Program-made: the position numbers and the translations under genes
Source of the DNA: Pseudomonas capeferrum
Lineage (GTDB): Bacteria; Pseudomonadota; Gammaproteobacteria; Pseudomonadales; Pseudomonadaceae
Reading direction: 5' to 3'
Assembly (NCBI RefSeq): GCF_013523055.1
Contig: NZ_JAAMQM010000005.1
Coordinates: 219,013-283,012, forward strand
DNA length: 64,000 nt
Shown: positions 1 through 11,441 of the stretch, piece after piece
How the letters are laid out: each line of letters starts with the position of its first letter
Position numbering within the stretch: position 1 is the first letter of the stretch
The notes under the pieces: generated by a model
Database searches by the model: none
Seen by the model: only the letters and a program-made list of their open reading frames with translations
What the model was told of the DNA's origin: nothing

Positions 1-1800
<1,800 letters not shown>

Positions 1801-1867
1801 AACACCCTATCCACTGAAGGTCTTGGCGGGCAAAAAACAAGCCGAGGATTATACCCGAGCATGGACC

Positions 1868-3847
1868 TCACGCGCCAGATGAGGTCGGGGTTTGTGCGGG
1901 AACATTCCGGCTCAGCAATTCGCGCAGCTGGTTTTTTTCCTCTGCACTCAACTCGCTTTGACGTGCTTTTCTGAGCAGATGTTCCAATGTGCGCTCGCGC
2001 TGACGAGCGGACAGACTAGTAATAGTGTCGAAAAACTGTTGTTCAAGGTTGTCGGCGTCGATCAGCCATTCCTTTTCGGCCAGCGCGCGCAGCAAGCGCC
2101 CCTGGTCGGTGCCGTGCCAGCGTGCAATCAACTGTAATGAGCGTAGCTCAGGATTCTTCTGCAAGGCTTCGAGCAGGGCTACCAGCAGTTGCGCGTAAAC
2201 ATGGTCTTCGGCGGCGAAATGGCTGGCATCCTCGACTTTACGGGCCAGTTGCGGGTGATGCAGCAATGAGCGCAGGGCCGCCAGGGTAGGCGGCTCCACG
2301 GGTGCCGGCACGCGCGGCTGGGTGTCCTGGCGTTGGCCGTCGCGCTGCCAGGGCTTGCCGCCCTTCTTGTCCCACGGCTTGCCATCCCACTGTTTCTTGC
2401 CGCTGCCCTTGCCGGGTTTCCAGGGTTGTTGCTGAGGGGCAGCGTAGTCGACATGATACGCATCGGCCATGTCAGGCGTATAGCTGGCCATGGCGTCGTA
2501 ATCGAAGCCTGGATCGTAGTCCGGTACGCTGCTTGGCGGTGCGCTCTGGGCCAGTTGCTCGACCTGCTGATGGTCCAGGCCGGTGATCTCTTTCAGCCTA
2601 TTGCGCATCAATGCGCGCAGGTTCGCGCCCGGTATCTTTTCGATCAACGGTGCGGCCAGGGTGACCATGTGCGCCTTGCCTTCCAGCGAGCGGGGGTCGG
2701 CCTCGTCGCTCAATTGCTCGAAGAAGTAGTCCGCCAGCGGCTGCGCATGCTGATTGATGCGGGCCCGAAAGGCATCCGTACCCTCGGCGCGAACCAATGT
2801 GTCCGGATCCTCGCCTTCGGGGAGGAACAGGAAGCGTGCGCGCCGACCGTCCTGCAGGCTCGACAGGGTCGACTCGAGCGCACGCCACGCCGCCTTGCGG
2901 CCTGCCTGGTCACCGTCGAAGCAGAACAGGACATTGGGTACCACCCGGAACAAGCGCTTGAGATGCTCTTCGCTGGTGGCCGTGCCCAAGGTCGCGACGG
3001 CATTGCGCAGGCCTTGCTGCGCCAGGGCGATGACGTCCATGTAGCCTTCGACCACTATGATCTCGTCGAGGTTGCGGTTGAACTTGCGCGCCTCGTACAG
3101 GCCGTAGAGCTCCTGCCCCTTGTGGAACACGGGTGTTTCAGGAGAGTTCAGGTATTTCGGCTTGTCATCGCCCAGTACCCGGCCGCCGAACGCGATGACG
3201 CGGCCGCGGGTATCGCGGATCGGAAAGATCACTCGGTCGCGGAAGCGGTCATAGCGCTTGCCGCTTTCGGCATTCTCGATCAGCAGGCCGGCGTCGATCA
3301 TGGCTTTCTGCTGCAGGGTATCGCTGCCAAGGTGCTTGGACAGGTTGTCCCAGCCCGGCGGCGCGAAGCCCAGGCCAAAGTCGCGGGCGATTTCCCCGGA
3401 CAGGCCTCGTCCCTTGAAATAGTCGACCGCCGACTTGCGGGTCGGATGGCTGCGCAAGGCCTGGCGATAGAATTCGGCGGCGGCCTCCAGCAGCGGATAC
3501 AGTGGCGAGTCGGTCGGCTGGCGTGGCGTCTGGCCCCGACGGCCTTCCTCCCGCGGTACTTCCATGCCCGCCGCGCGCGCAAGTTCTTCCACGGCCTGGG
3601 GGAAATCCAGGTTGTCGTGGTCCATGATGAAGCCGAGCGCATTGCCTCCGGCGCCGCAACCGAAGCAGTAATAGAACTGCTTGTCCGGACTCACGGTGAA
3701 GGAGGGTGACTTTTCCTTGTGGAAAGGACAGCACGCGGAAAGGTTTTTGCCGGTCTTTTTCAGCTGGACGCGCGAACTCACCACATCGACGATGTCGGTG
3801 CGGTTGAGAAGGTCGTCGATGAAACTCTGGGGAATCAACCCGGCCAT
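1868..3847 (-). CDS. dnaG: DNA primase
   Basis: Synthesises RNA primers for the replisome. The 659-residue protein has the N-terminal CHC2 zinc-binding domain (C40, H43, C61, C64), the central catalytic core with a Toprim motif (EIIVVEGYMDVIAL and the downstream FDGDQAG), and a C-terminal helicase-interaction domain. I chose the ATG at 3847 (MAGLIPQSF), preceded by a GACGAGA ribosome site, over an upstream TTG. Between the core and the C-terminal domain, about residues 470-510, lies a low-complexity linker rich in W, K, G, Q and D. Cotranscribed with rpsU and rpoD. Confidence 0.97.
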   Translation of the reverse strand: MAGLIPQSFIDDLLNRTDIVDVVSSRVQLKKTGKNLSACCPFHKEKSPSFTVSPDKQFYYCFGCGAGGNALGFIMDHDNLDFPQAVEELARAAGMEVPREEGRRGQTPRQPTDSPLYPLLEAAAEFYRQALRSHPTRKSAVDYFKGRGLSGEIARDFGLGFAPPGWDNLSKHLGSDTLQQKAMIDAGLLIENAESGKRYDRFRDRVIFPIRDTRGRVIAFGGRVLGDDKPKYLNSPETPVFHKGQELYGLYEARKFNRNLDEIIVVEGYMDVIALAQQGLRNAVATLGTATSEEHLKRLFRVVPNVLFCFDGDQAGRKAAWRALESTLSSLQDGRRARFLFLPEGEDPDTLVRAEGTDAFRARINQHAQPLADYFFEQLSDEADPRSLEGKAHMVTLAAPLIEKIPGANLRALMRNRLKEITGLDHQQVEQLAQSAPPSSVPDYDPGFDYDAMASYTPDMADAYHVDYAAPQQQPWKPGKGSGKKQWDGKPWDKKGGKPWQRDGQRQDTQPRVPAPVEPPTLAALRSLLHHPQLARKVEDASHFAAEDHVYAQLLVALLEALQKNPELRSLQLIARWHGTDQGRLLRALAEKEWLIDADNLEQQFFDTITSLSARQRERTLEHLLRKARQSELSAEEKNQLRELLSRNVPAQTPTSSGA

Positions 3848-4081
3848 GGCATTCTCGTCATCAGGCAACAAGCAAGTTTAATCGCTAATGCGCGGGTTCG
3901 AGCAAAAATGGCGTCTACAGGATGTGTAGAAGATGTGCGCGTCGACAGCCACGGAGGCTCGTCAGACAGGACGTGCACCGCTGATCGCTAAGATCAGTGC
4001 TGCGGTAGGGCAGGGAGCGACATGCTGTTGCATGAAACACCTCGGCGATGTGCCCGAGGTTCGAAGCAACCGCTGCCATCA

Positions 4082-4141
4082 GCCCGGCACGAGGCCGGGC
4101 AGGCAGAAGCTTTGCGATGAACGCCTGTATCAGTACAGGCG
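4082..4141 (-). terminator. Two hairpins between rpsU and dnaG
   Basis: An 8-bp perfect stem (4122-4129 with 4134-4141, loop TCAG) spans the rpsU stop codon. A 7-bp GC stem (4082-4088 with 4094-4100) follows 30 bases downstream. Neither has a clear U-tract, so partial termination or an RNA processing/stability role that lowers dnaG relative to rpsU is the likelier reading. Intercistronic processing and termination are known for this operon in E. coli; the role here is inferred. Confidence 0.45.
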
Positions 4142-4345
4142 AACGGCGCGGCGCTGTTCGCGCTGTACTTTCTTGGCGTGACGCTTGACTGCGGCTGCAG
4201 CCTTGCGCTTGCGCTCGGAAGTCGGCTTCTCGTAAAACTCGCGGCTACGAACTTCAGCCAATACACCGGCTTTCTCGCAGGAGCGCTTGAAACGACGCAG
4301 AGCTACGTCGAAGGGTTCGTTCTCTTTAACTTTGACGGCTGGCAT
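4130..4345 (-). CDS. rpsU: 30S ribosomal protein S21
   Basis: Small basic ribosomal protein of 71 residues, the standard length, beginning [20 protein letters not shown] and ending in an R/K-rich tail. S21 sits on the 30S platform and helps translation initiation. It is the first gene of the rpsU-dnaG-rpoD operon, divergent from tsaD across about 205 bases that must hold both promoters. A ribosome site (AGAAGGTAG) precedes the ATG. Confidence 0.97.
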
Positions 4346-4550
4346 CCAGGGCTACCTTCTTTCATTACCGGGGTAGACGTGCTCCTGAACAAAACAAGAG
4401 GTGTGCTGGAGAACGTCGGTTTTTAAGGGTTGCGGATGTTAACCCTTAGCTGACAGGAATGCAAAGCCTCTGATCGAAAACCGCTGGTCGGCACCCTGTA
4501 CCGGGACTATCATGCGGGCCTCGAATTGAGCCTCTACAAGGCACGGACCC

Positions 4551-5576
4551 ATGCTAGTACTGGGATTAGAAACATCCTGCGACGAAACCGGCGTCGCATT
4601 ATACGACAGCGAGCACGGCCTGTTGGCCGATGCGCTGTTCAGCCAGATCGACCTGCATCGCGTCTACGGCGGAGTAGTGCCCGAGCTTGCCTCGCGCGAT
4701 CACGTCAAGCGCATGCTGCCGCTGATCCGCCAGGTCCTGGCCGAGGCCGACCGGGTCGCCACGCAGATAGACGCCATTGCCTATACCGCGGGCCCAGGCC
4801 TGGTCGGCGCACTGCTCGTCGGTGCCTCCTGCGCGCAGGCGATGGCCTACGCCTGGGGCATTCCGGCGCTTGGCGTGCACCACATGGAAGGCCATCTGTT
4901 GGCCCCGATGCTTGAAGAGCAGCCACCGCAATTTCCGTTCGTCGCCTTGTTGGTTTCGGGTGGCCACACCCAGCTGGTTCGCGTCGACGGCATCGGCCAA
5001 TACGAGCTGCTGGGCGAGAGCCTGGACGATGCCGCGGGCGAGGCCTTCGACAAGACGGCCAAGCTGATCGGCCTGAATTACCCCGGTGGTCCCGAGATCG
5101 CTCGCCTGGCCGAGCGCGGGACGCCAGGCCGATTCACGTTCCCACGGCCGATGACCGATCGTCCGGGCCTGGCGTTGAGCTTCAGCGGTCTCAAGACCTT
5201 TGCCTTGAACACCTGGCAGCAATGCCGCAACGCCGGGGACGAAAGCGAGCAGACGCGTTGCGATCTGTCGCTGGCGTTCCAGGAAGCGGTGGTGGATACG
5301 CTGACCATCAAATGCAAGCGGGCATTGAAGCAGACCGGTCTCAAGCGCCTGGTCATCGCCGGTGGCGTCAGCGCCAACCGGGCGCTGCGCGCCTCGCTGG
5401 AAAGCATGCTGGCCAGCATTAATGGCAATGTCTATTACGCCCGTCCTGCCTTCTGCACCGACAACGGCGCGATGATCGCCTACGCCGGTTGCCAACGCCT
5501 GCTCGCGGGCCAGCGCCAGGGTCTGGCGATCAGTGTCCAGGCGCGTTGGCCGATGGAGCAGTTGCCAGCGGTTTGA
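4551..5576 (+). CDS. tsaD: tRNA N6-adenosine threonylcarbamoyltransferase TsaD
   Basis: Catalyses the transfer step that forms t6A at position 37 of ANN-decoding tRNAs, with TsaB and TsaE. 341 residues, usual length. It starts [16 protein letters not shown], carries the metal-binding HMEGH motif at 111-115, the ATPase-fold glycine motifs (LVSGGHTQL) and the late motif [12 protein letters not shown]. It is monocistronic, convergent with plsY after 23 bases, and divergent from rpsU, the same arrangement as in many gammaproteobacteria. Confidence 0.97.
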   Translation: MLVLGLETSCDETGVALYDSEHGLLADALFSQIDLHRVYGGVVPELASRDHVKRMLPLIRQVLAEADRVATQIDAIAYTAGPGLVGALLVGASCAQAMAYAWGIPALGVHHMEGHLLAPMLEEQPPQFPFVALLVSGGHTQLVRVDGIGQYELLGESLDDAAGEAFDKTAKLIGLNYPGGPEIARLAERGTPGRFTFPRPMTDRPGLALSFSGLKTFALNTWQQCRNAGDESEQTRCDLSLAFQEAVVDTLTIKCKRALKQTGLKRLVIAGGVSANRALRASLESMLASINGNVYYARPAFCTDNGAMIAYAGCQRLLAGQRQGLAISVQARWPMEQLPAV

Positions 5577-5599
5577 TGCCTGCACACACGCGACGGTGT

Positions 5600-6169
5600 T
5601 CAGAAATGCCGTTCGCGTCCGGCGAACAGGTCGCGTAGATTGCTGCGATGACGCCAGACGATCATGATCGTCAGGACAGTCATCGGTAGCAGGGCTTCAG
5701 GTTCGCGCCAGGCCAGCAGTGGCAGGGTAAGCGGAGTCGCGATCAGGGCTGCCAGGGAGCTGGTGCGGGTGAGGTAGAGGGTTAGCATCCAGGCACCGAT
5801 GGCCAGGAGCGCGGCCGGGAAATACACCCCCATCAGCATGCCTGCCGCCGTCGCCACGCCCTTGCCGCCGCGCAAGCGGAAGTACAAGGGATACATGTGC
5901 CCAAGCACCGCGCAGATGCCGATCCAGGCCTGCTCTTGCAGATCGAGCCCGGCCATGCGAGCTGCCAGCACGGGCACCAGCCCCTTGCACAGGTCGCCCA
6001 GCAGGGTCAGGATCGCCAGTCTGCGTCCCGCGAGGCGCAGCATATTGGTTGCACCGGCATTGCCTGAGCCACCGGAACGTGGGTCAGGACTGCCGTTGAG
6101 GCGGCTCAGTAGAATGGCGAAGGACAGAGAGCCGAGCAGGTAGGCGAGCAGCGCCAGTAGCCAAAACAT
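5600..6169 (-). CDS. plsY: Glycerol-3-phosphate acyltransferase PlsY
   Basis: Inner-membrane acyltransferase using acyl-phosphate to acylate glycerol-3-phosphate, the first step of phospholipid synthesis. 189 residues with about five hydrophobic segments. Characteristic loop motifs are present: [11 protein letters not shown] (about 36-46), the [18 protein letters not shown] loop, and the C-terminal [15 protein letters not shown]. Convergent with tsaD, divergent from folB. Confidence 0.95.
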   Translation of the reverse strand: MFWLLALLAYLLGSLSFAILLSRLNGSPDPRSGGSGNAGATNMLRLAGRRLAILTLLGDLCKGLVPVLAARMAGLDLQEQAWIGICAVLGHMYPLYFRLRGGKGVATAAGMLMGVYFPAALLAIGAWMLTLYLTRTSSLAALIATPLTLPLLAWREPEALLPMTVLTIMIVWRHRSNLRDLFAGRERHF

Positions 6170-6243
6170 GCTAACTATTCCGGGCGAGGACGCCCTGATT
6201 CTAACGGCGCAAGTCGCCCTTGTCGTGCTGTGGAGAAAAGTGC

Positions 6244-6600
6244 TTGGACAGAGTGTTCATCGAAGGCCTGGAAGTCGATACCGTCATCGGCGCCTATGAC
6301 TGGGAGCGGGATATTCGCCAATGCCTGCGCCTGGACTTGAGTTTTGCCTGGGACAACCGACCGGCGGCCGCGACCGACGACCTCAGCCTGGCACTGGATT
6401 ACGCCAGTGTCACGGCACGCATCCAGGCTTATTCCGAGCAGGCGCGCCATGAGTTGGTGGAAACCTTTGCGGAGCGTCTGGTCGCGCTGCTGATGGACGA
6501 GTTCGGGATACCCTGGATGCGTCTGAAACTGACCAAGCCCGGCGCGGTTCCCGCCGCCCGTGGCGGTGTTGGCGTGGAGATCGAGCGCGGATGTCTGTAA
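6244..6600 (+). CDS. folB: Dihydroneopterin aldolase FolB
   Basis: Folate pathway enzyme that cleaves 7,8-dihydroneopterin to 6-hydroxymethyldihydropterin and glycolaldehyde. I place the start at the TTG at 6244 ([20 protein letters not shown]), giving 118 residues, the usual length, with a GGAGAA ribosome site at 6232-6237. An upstream TTG in frame would add eight residues without a ribosome site. The catalytic-region glutamate (IGAYDWER) and the C-terminal [21 protein letters not shown] are visible. The end overlaps the folK start by ten bases, implying coupled translation. Confidence 0.93.
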   Translation: MDRVFIEGLEVDTVIGAYDWERDIRQCLRLDLSFAWDNRPAAATDDLSLALDYASVTARIQAYSEQARHELVETFAERLVALLMDEFGIPWMRLKLTKPGAVPAARGGVGVEIERGCL

Positions 6601-7100
6601 GCACGGTTTACCTGGGTCTGGGCAGCAATGTCGAGCGCGAGGCGCACCTGTGTGCCGGGCTCGATGCCCTGGCTGGCATCCTCGAGAACATGCGCTGTTC
6701 GGCGGTCTTCGAAAGCGAGGCGGTCGGGATCAAGAGCGGTCCTTTCTACAACCTGGTGGTAACAGGGGAGACCCGCCTGCCCTTGATGGAGCTGGACCGA
6801 CACCTCAAGTTCATCGAGGCCGAGAATGGGCGCTATGCGCCGGACCGCAAGGGCCTGCCCTTGGACATCGATGTGTTGATGTACGCCGACTTGCATGGCA
6901 CCTTCGATGGTCTGGTGCTGCCTCGCGCGGAAATCCTCAAGAATGCCTTCGTACTTCGACCTCTGGCACTGATTGCTCCAGACCTTCTCCATCCTGGCGA
7001 GAACAAGCCCATGGCGCAGGTATGGCAGGAGGCACGTATCGATCAGGAATTGAGAGCAGTGCCGTTCGAGTGGCGAGGTCTGCAACTCACGCCTACCTGA
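6591..7100 (+). CDS. folK: 2-amino-4-hydroxy-6-hydroxymethyldihydropteridine pyrophosphokinase FolK
   Basis: Transfers pyrophosphate from ATP to the FolB product. 169 residues. Recognised from YLGLGSNVERE at the N terminus, the FYNLVV segment, and the family signature PLDIDVLMY with the preceding RYAPDRKG. Overlaps folB, so the two consecutive folate steps are cotranslated. Convergent with cca. Confidence 0.95.
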   Translation: MSVSTVYLGLGSNVEREAHLCAGLDALAGILENMRCSAVFESEAVGIKSGPFYNLVVTGETRLPLMELDRHLKFIEAENGRYAPDRKGLPLDIDVLMYADLHGTFDGLVLPRAEILKNAFVLRPLALIAPDLLHPGENKPMAQVWQEARIDQELRAVPFEWRGLQLTPT

Positions 7101-7118
7101 GGCAGGCGGGCGGGACGC

Positions 7119-7143
7119 CAAGCCACAAGCGTGTTGCGGCTTG
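7119..7143. repeat. REP-like hairpin between convergent folK and cca
   Basis: CAAGCCACAA and TTGCGGCTTG form a 10-base stem with one mismatch around GCGTG. There is no U-tract on either side. The GCGGCTTG core recurs in the yeaH-prkA gap at 11409-11430, so this looks like a small dispersed palindrome that may also stop transcription from both sides. Confidence 0.45.
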
Positions 7144-7171
7144 ACGTGCACGGTGACGCGCCGTCAATCCG

Positions 7172-8416
7172 TCATTGCTGGCTTGCCGCGCTCAGTTCAC
7201 GTGCTCTGTAGAGTTCCAGCGCCTTCAGTCTTTCGCTTTTGATAGCCTCGCCCAGCGCTTGGCCGGTAAGCCCCGCGGCGACCAGTGATTGTGCCTGTAC
7301 CGCCTTCGCGGCCGCTGCGGCGCCGCGCAGGTAGGCCGCCTGTGGATAAGTGTCGTGCTCCAATGCCAGACGACAGCGAGCGTCCATTTCGCAGGCTGCA
7401 ATGAAGTCTTCGAAACGCTGCGGGCGACGATAGATATCGAATCTCTGCAGCAGCTCCAGTAGCGCGGAGGCATCCAGTTCCAACGCGAGGTGGCAGTGGC
7501 TGTGAAACTCTCCCACCAGCAATGCCAGTTCCTGGCACTCACGGGGTGCCTTGAACCGTTGATTGACCGCCTTGATCGAGGCCAGGTCGCATCGCTCTGA
7601 TACCAAAGGGCGCGGCCACTTGCGTTGCTGTTCGGGGCTTTCCCCGAGATCCTGCAACAGGCAGGCCCAGCGCACATGCAGAGGTAGCCGATGCCTTGCG
7701 GCTTCAGCCAGCACGGCAAGGGTGTGCAGCCCTCTGTCGAGCCGTTGGTCAGGGATTGCCGACTGTGAGGCATCGAACAATGCGTCTACCTCGGGCATCA
7801 ATTCCTTGAGCGCTGCGCATTCGCGCAATACCTGAATGAAGACCTGAGGTTGATCTTCCATCAAAGCCCGTTCGATTTCCTTCCAGCTGCGCTCGGCGGT
7901 CAAGGCCTGAAGCTCGCCCGATTGGGCGATTTGCCGCATCAACTCCAGCGTTTCCGGGGCGATATGGAAGCCCAGTGGCGCATAGCGTGCGGCGAAACGG
8001 GCAACGCGCAGCACCCTGAGGGGATCTTCGGCGAACGCGGGTGAAACGTGACGCAGCAGACGTTGTTCGAGGTCATGTCGACCGTGATACGGATCGCACA
8101 GATTGCCGTGCTCGTCCTCGGCCATGGCATTGATGGTCAAGTCGCGGCGTATGAGGTCTTCTTCGAGCGTCACTTCAGGGCTCGCATGGAACGTGAAGCC
8201 TCCATAACCCCGGCCGCTCTTGCGTTCGGTTCGCGCCAGCGCATATTCCTCGCCCGTACGAGGATGGATAAAGACTGGAAAATCAGCGCCGACCGGACGA
8301 TAGCCCAGCGCTTGCATCTGCTCGACCGTAGCGCCGACCACCAGCCAGTCGATATCGCTGACGGGGATGCCCAGCAGGCGATCACGCACTGCCCCACCGA
8401 CTTTGTAAATCTGCAT
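7172..8416 (-). CDS. cca: CCA-adding tRNA nucleotidyltransferase with degenerate HD domain
   Basis: Adds or repairs the 3' CCA of tRNAs. 414 residues from the ATG at 8416 ([16 protein letters not shown]), chosen over an upstream frame because GGAGG lies just before it. The class II nucleotidyltransferase core is intact: GGAVRD (7-12), the DID metal pair (21-23), [10 protein letters not shown] (90-99). The C-terminal half aligns by eye with the E. coli HD phosphohydrolase domain (GLHTL at 229-233), but the HD doublet is QD (255-256) and the following histidine-rich loop is gone. Nucleotidyl transfer should work; the 2',3'-cyclic phosphodiesterase/phosphatase activity probably does not. Confidence 0.94.
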   Translation of the reverse strand: MQIYKVGGAVRDRLLGIPVSDIDWLVVGATVEQMQALGYRPVGADFPVFIHPRTGEEYALARTERKSGRGYGGFTFHASPEVTLEEDLIRRDLTINAMAEDEHGNLCDPYHGRHDLEQRLLRHVSPAFAEDPLRVLRVARFAARYAPLGFHIAPETLELMRQIAQSGELQALTAERSWKEIERALMEDQPQVFIQVLRECAALKELMPEVDALFDASQSAIPDQRLDRGLHTLAVLAEAARHRLPLHVRWACLLQDLGESPEQQRKWPRPLVSERCDLASIKAVNQRFKAPRECQELALLVGEFHSHCHLALELDASALLELLQRFDIYRRPQRFEDFIAACEMDARCRLALEHDTYPQAAYLRGAAAAAKAVQAQSLVAAGLTGQALGEAIKSERLKALELYRARELSAASQQ

Positions 8417-8470
8417 ATGAAACCTCCATGACTGGCGACAGGATAACCTGTCGCCAGTCATGGCGGCGCT

Positions 8471-10036
8471 TTAGAGGTGAACGACGGCCAGGTCCATGCG
8501 ACCGTAGTCGCCGCCTTCGCCATGTTCGCCGCGAGGCGGCATGTGATGGGTCTTGACGATCTGATCGCCCTGGACGGTTTCCAGGTGGATATCGAAACCC
8601 CAGAGTCGATGCAGGTGCTTGAGTACCTCGGCGGTGGAGTCGCCCAGCGGCTTGCGGTTGTGTTGTTGATGACGCAGGGTCAACGAGCGGTCGCCGCGTC
8701 GGTCGATGCTCCAGATCTGCACGTTGGGCTCGCGATTGCCCAGGTTGTACTGAGAGGCCAGGCTTTCACGAATGATCCGATAGCCTTCTTCGTCATGAAT
8801 CGCCGGGACCAAAAGATCATCGCGTTGGTCGTCGTCCATGATGCTGAACAACTTCAGGTCACGGATGACCTTTGGTGACAGGTACTGCAGGATGAAGCTC
8901 TCGTCCTTGAAGCTGCTCATGGCGAACTTGATGGTGGAAAGCCAATCGCTGCCAGCAATATCGGGGAACCAGCGTCGATCCTCTTCGGTAGGGTGCTCGC
9001 ACATGCGACGTATGTCGCAGTACATGGCAAAGCCCAGCGCGTAGGGATTGATACCGCTGTAGTAGGGGCTGTCGAAGCCGGGCTGGTAGACCACGCTGGT
9101 GTGCGACTGAAGGAACTCCATCATGAAACCATCGGTGACCAGGCCTTCGTCATAGAGGTCGTTCATGAGGGTGTAGTGCCAGAAGGTGGCCCAGCCTTCG
9201 TTCATCACCTGCGTCTGGCGTTGCGGGTAGAAGTACTGTGCGATCTTGCGCACGATCCTGACGACCTCGCGCTGCCAGGGTTCCAGCAGGGGAGCGTGCT
9301 TCTCGATGAAATAGAGAATGTTTTCCTGGGGCTCCGCCGGGAAACGCCCCTCGTCGCGGTCATTGCCCTTGCCCGCGCTTTTCGGAATGGTCCGCCACAG
9401 ATCGTTGATCTGGCGCTGCAGGTGCTCCTCGCGGTCCTTCTGCCGTTGACGCTCTTCCTCCGCCGAGATCGGGTATGGCCGCTTGTAACGGTCCACGCCG
9501 TAGTTCATGAGGGCATGGCAGGAATCGATCAGGTCTTCCACCGCATCGATACCGTGCCGCTCCTCGCACTGACTGATGTACTGCTTGGCGAACACCAGGT
9601 AGTCGATGATGGAGCTGGCATCGGTCCAGGTGCGGAACAGGTAGTTGCCCTTGAAGAAACTGTTGTGTCCGTAACAGGCATGGGCGATCACCAGCGCCTG
9701 CATGCATATGGTGTTTTCTTCCATGAGGTAGGCGATGCAGGGATCGGAGTTGATCACGATCTCGTAGGCCAGCCCCATCTGGCCGCGGGTATAGGACTTT
9801 TCGGTGCTGAGAAACTGCTTGCCATAGGACCAGTGATGGTAGCCAAGCGGCATGCCCACGGAAGCATAGGCATCCATCATCTGTTCGGCAGTGATGACCT
9901 CTATCTGGTTGGGATAGGTGTCCAGAGCGTACCGTTCGGCCAGGCGACTGATTTCCCGGTCGTAGGTCTGGATGAGTTCGAAGGTCCATTCGGACCCCAC
10001 GGAAATAGGCTGGCGTCTCTGTTCTCTGGCGGTCAT
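8471..10036 (-). CDS. SpoVR family protein (YcgB)
   Basis: 521 residues, usual family length, starting [20 protein letters not shown]. Conserved blocks include [34 protein letters not shown] and NPYALGF. The name comes from B. subtilis SpoVR (spore cortex), but its role in non-sporulating bacteria is tied to stationary-phase and stress responses and the biochemistry is unsolved. The histidine/glutamate pattern NEGWATFWH suggests a metalloprotein, which is inference. It overlaps the yeaH-like gene by four bases (ATGA) and belongs to the prkA-yeaH-spoVR module. Confidence 0.93.
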   Translation of the reverse strand: MTAREQRRQPISVGSEWTFELIQTYDREISRLAERYALDTYPNQIEVITAEQMMDAYASVGMPLGYHHWSYGKQFLSTEKSYTRGQMGLAYEIVINSDPCIAYLMEENTICMQALVIAHACYGHNSFFKGNYLFRTWTDASSIIDYLVFAKQYISQCEERHGIDAVEDLIDSCHALMNYGVDRYKRPYPISAEEERQRQKDREEHLQRQINDLWRTIPKSAGKGNDRDEGRFPAEPQENILYFIEKHAPLLEPWQREVVRIVRKIAQYFYPQRQTQVMNEGWATFWHYTLMNDLYDEGLVTDGFMMEFLQSHTSVVYQPGFDSPYYSGINPYALGFAMYCDIRRMCEHPTEEDRRWFPDIAGSDWLSTIKFAMSSFKDESFILQYLSPKVIRDLKLFSIMDDDQRDDLLVPAIHDEEGYRIIRESLASQYNLGNREPNVQIWSIDRRGDRSLTLRHQQHNRKPLGDSTAEVLKHLHRLWGFDIHLETVQGDQIVKTHHMPPRGEHGEGGDYGRMDLAVVHL

Positions 10037-11307
10037 GTGGCTAACCTGCGCTGGAAGAGTTCACGGAAGACCGGGTAGATGTCGCCGGCCGAAACCAACT
10101 GCTGCTGGGCGAAGGTATCGGCGAAGGATTCGCCGATCCGCTCGTATTCATACCACAACGCCTGGTGTTCACGCGGGGTGATCTCGACGTAAGTGTAGTA
10201 TTGGACGAACGGCATGATCTGCTTGGTGAGGATTTCCCGACAGATCGGCGAGTCATCGTTCCAGTTGTCACCGTCCGAGGCCTGGGCGGCGTATATGTTC
10301 CACTCGTTGGCCGGATAGCGTTCGCTCATGATCTCCTGCATCAGCTTGAGCGCGCTGGAGACGATGGTGCCGCCGGTTTCCCTCGAATAGAAGAATTCTT
10401 CTTCGTCTACTTCGCGAGCACTGGTGTGATGACGGATGAAGACGACCTCGATGCGCTCGTAGTTACGCTTGAGGAACAGGTAAAGGAGGATGAAGAAGCG
10501 CTTGGCGACATCCTTGGTCGCTTGGGTCATGGACCCGGAAACGTCCATCAGGCAGAACATGACAGCCTTGGAGCTAGGGTTCGGATGCTTGACCAGCAGG
10601 TTGTACTTGAGGTCGAACGTATCGAGGAAAGGCAGGCGATTGATCCGTGCCTTCAAGCGCTCGATTTCGATCTCCAAGGCCTGGATATCGGTGAAGTTGT
10701 CTGGCTCCTCGACCTTGAGGCGCGCCAGCTCCGCCTGTGCCTCGCGCAGCATGGCGCGACTGCTGCCCGTGAGGGCGATGCGTCGGGCATGAGCCGAGCG
10801 CAGCGTGCGGACGATGTTGATACGAGAGGGGTTACCCTCGCTGCTGATCCCGGCGCGCACGGTCTTGAAGGTATCGGTGCCCGTGAGGTGGCGCTTCACC
10901 AGGTTAGGCAGTTCCAGGTCCTCGAACATGAACTCGAGGAATTCTTCCTGGGTGATCTGGAAGACGAACTCGTCCATGCCCTCGCCGGAATTGCCGGCCT
11001 TGCCGCGTCCTGCGCCGCCGCCGCCCCCACCTTGAGGGCGAGGTATGTGCTCGCCGGCGGTGAATTCCTTGTTGCCGGGGTGCACGACGGTCTGCTTGCC
11101 GCCACGACCATGATGCAAGACGGGTTCGTCGATATCGCGTCCGGGGATGCTGATCTGCTCGCCATGCTCCATGTCGGTGATGGAGCGGCGGCTTACGGCC
11201 TCTTCGACGGCTTTCTTGATGTGCTCACGGTAGCGCCGCAAGAAACGCTGGCGGTTCACCGTGCTCTTGTTCTTGCCGTTCAGGCGGCGGTCGATTACGT
11301 AGCTCAT
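10033..11307 (-). CDS. YeaH/YhbH family protein (DUF444, von Willebrand A-like)
   Basis: 424 residues from the ATG at 11307 ([20 protein letters not shown]) with CGGAGGG upstream. An N-terminal region with a glycine-rich run (about residues 85-100) precedes a vWA-type domain with a MIDAS-like DVSGSM motif followed by conserved threonine and aspartate positions. It is the usual partner of PrkA and SpoVR, and in E. coli yeaGH is stationary-phase induced. The partnership suggests a chaperone- or adaptor-like function for the AAA+/kinase PrkA; that is inference. Confidence 0.93.
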   Translation of the reverse strand: MSYVIDRRLNGKNKSTVNRQRFLRRYREHIKKAVEEAVSRRSITDMEHGEQISIPGRDIDEPVLHHGRGGKQTVVHPGNKEFTAGEHIPRPQGGGGGGAGRGKAGNSGEGMDEFVFQITQEEFLEFMFEDLELPNLVKRHLTGTDTFKTVRAGISSEGNPSRINIVRTLRSAHARRIALTGSSRAMLREAQAELARLKVEEPDNFTDIQALEIEIERLKARINRLPFLDTFDLKYNLLVKHPNPSSKAVMFCLMDVSGSMTQATKDVAKRFFILLYLFLKRNYERIEVVFIRHHTSAREVDEEEFFYSRETGGTIVSSALKLMQEIMSERYPANEWNIYAAQASDGDNWNDDSPICREILTKQIMPFVQYYTYVEITPREHQALWYEYERIGESFADTFAQQQLVSAGDIYPVFRELFQRRLAT

Positions 11308-11373
11308 AGGCCCTCCGGTGCTCAGCAGCTTCGAACTGCAAGCGATAAGCTGCAAGGCAAGGCAGCCGGGAAA

Positions 11374-11432
11374 GCGGCAAGCCGGGCCACGACCTCAGTG
11401 CGTGGCGTCCGGCTTGCGGCTTGCGGCTTGCA
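11374..11432. repeat. Long imperfect hairpin and tandem GCGGCTTG units between prkA and yeaH
   Basis: GCAAGCCGG at 11377-11385 pairs with CCGGCTTGC at 11409-11417, and CCACG at 11387-11391 pairs with CGTGG at 11401-11405. After it come three head-to-tail copies of a CGGCTTG unit. It sits between cotranscribed genes, so it may act as an mRNA stabiliser or attenuator reducing yeaH-spoVR relative to prkA. Confidence 0.5.
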
Positions 11433-11441
11433 ACCTGCCGC

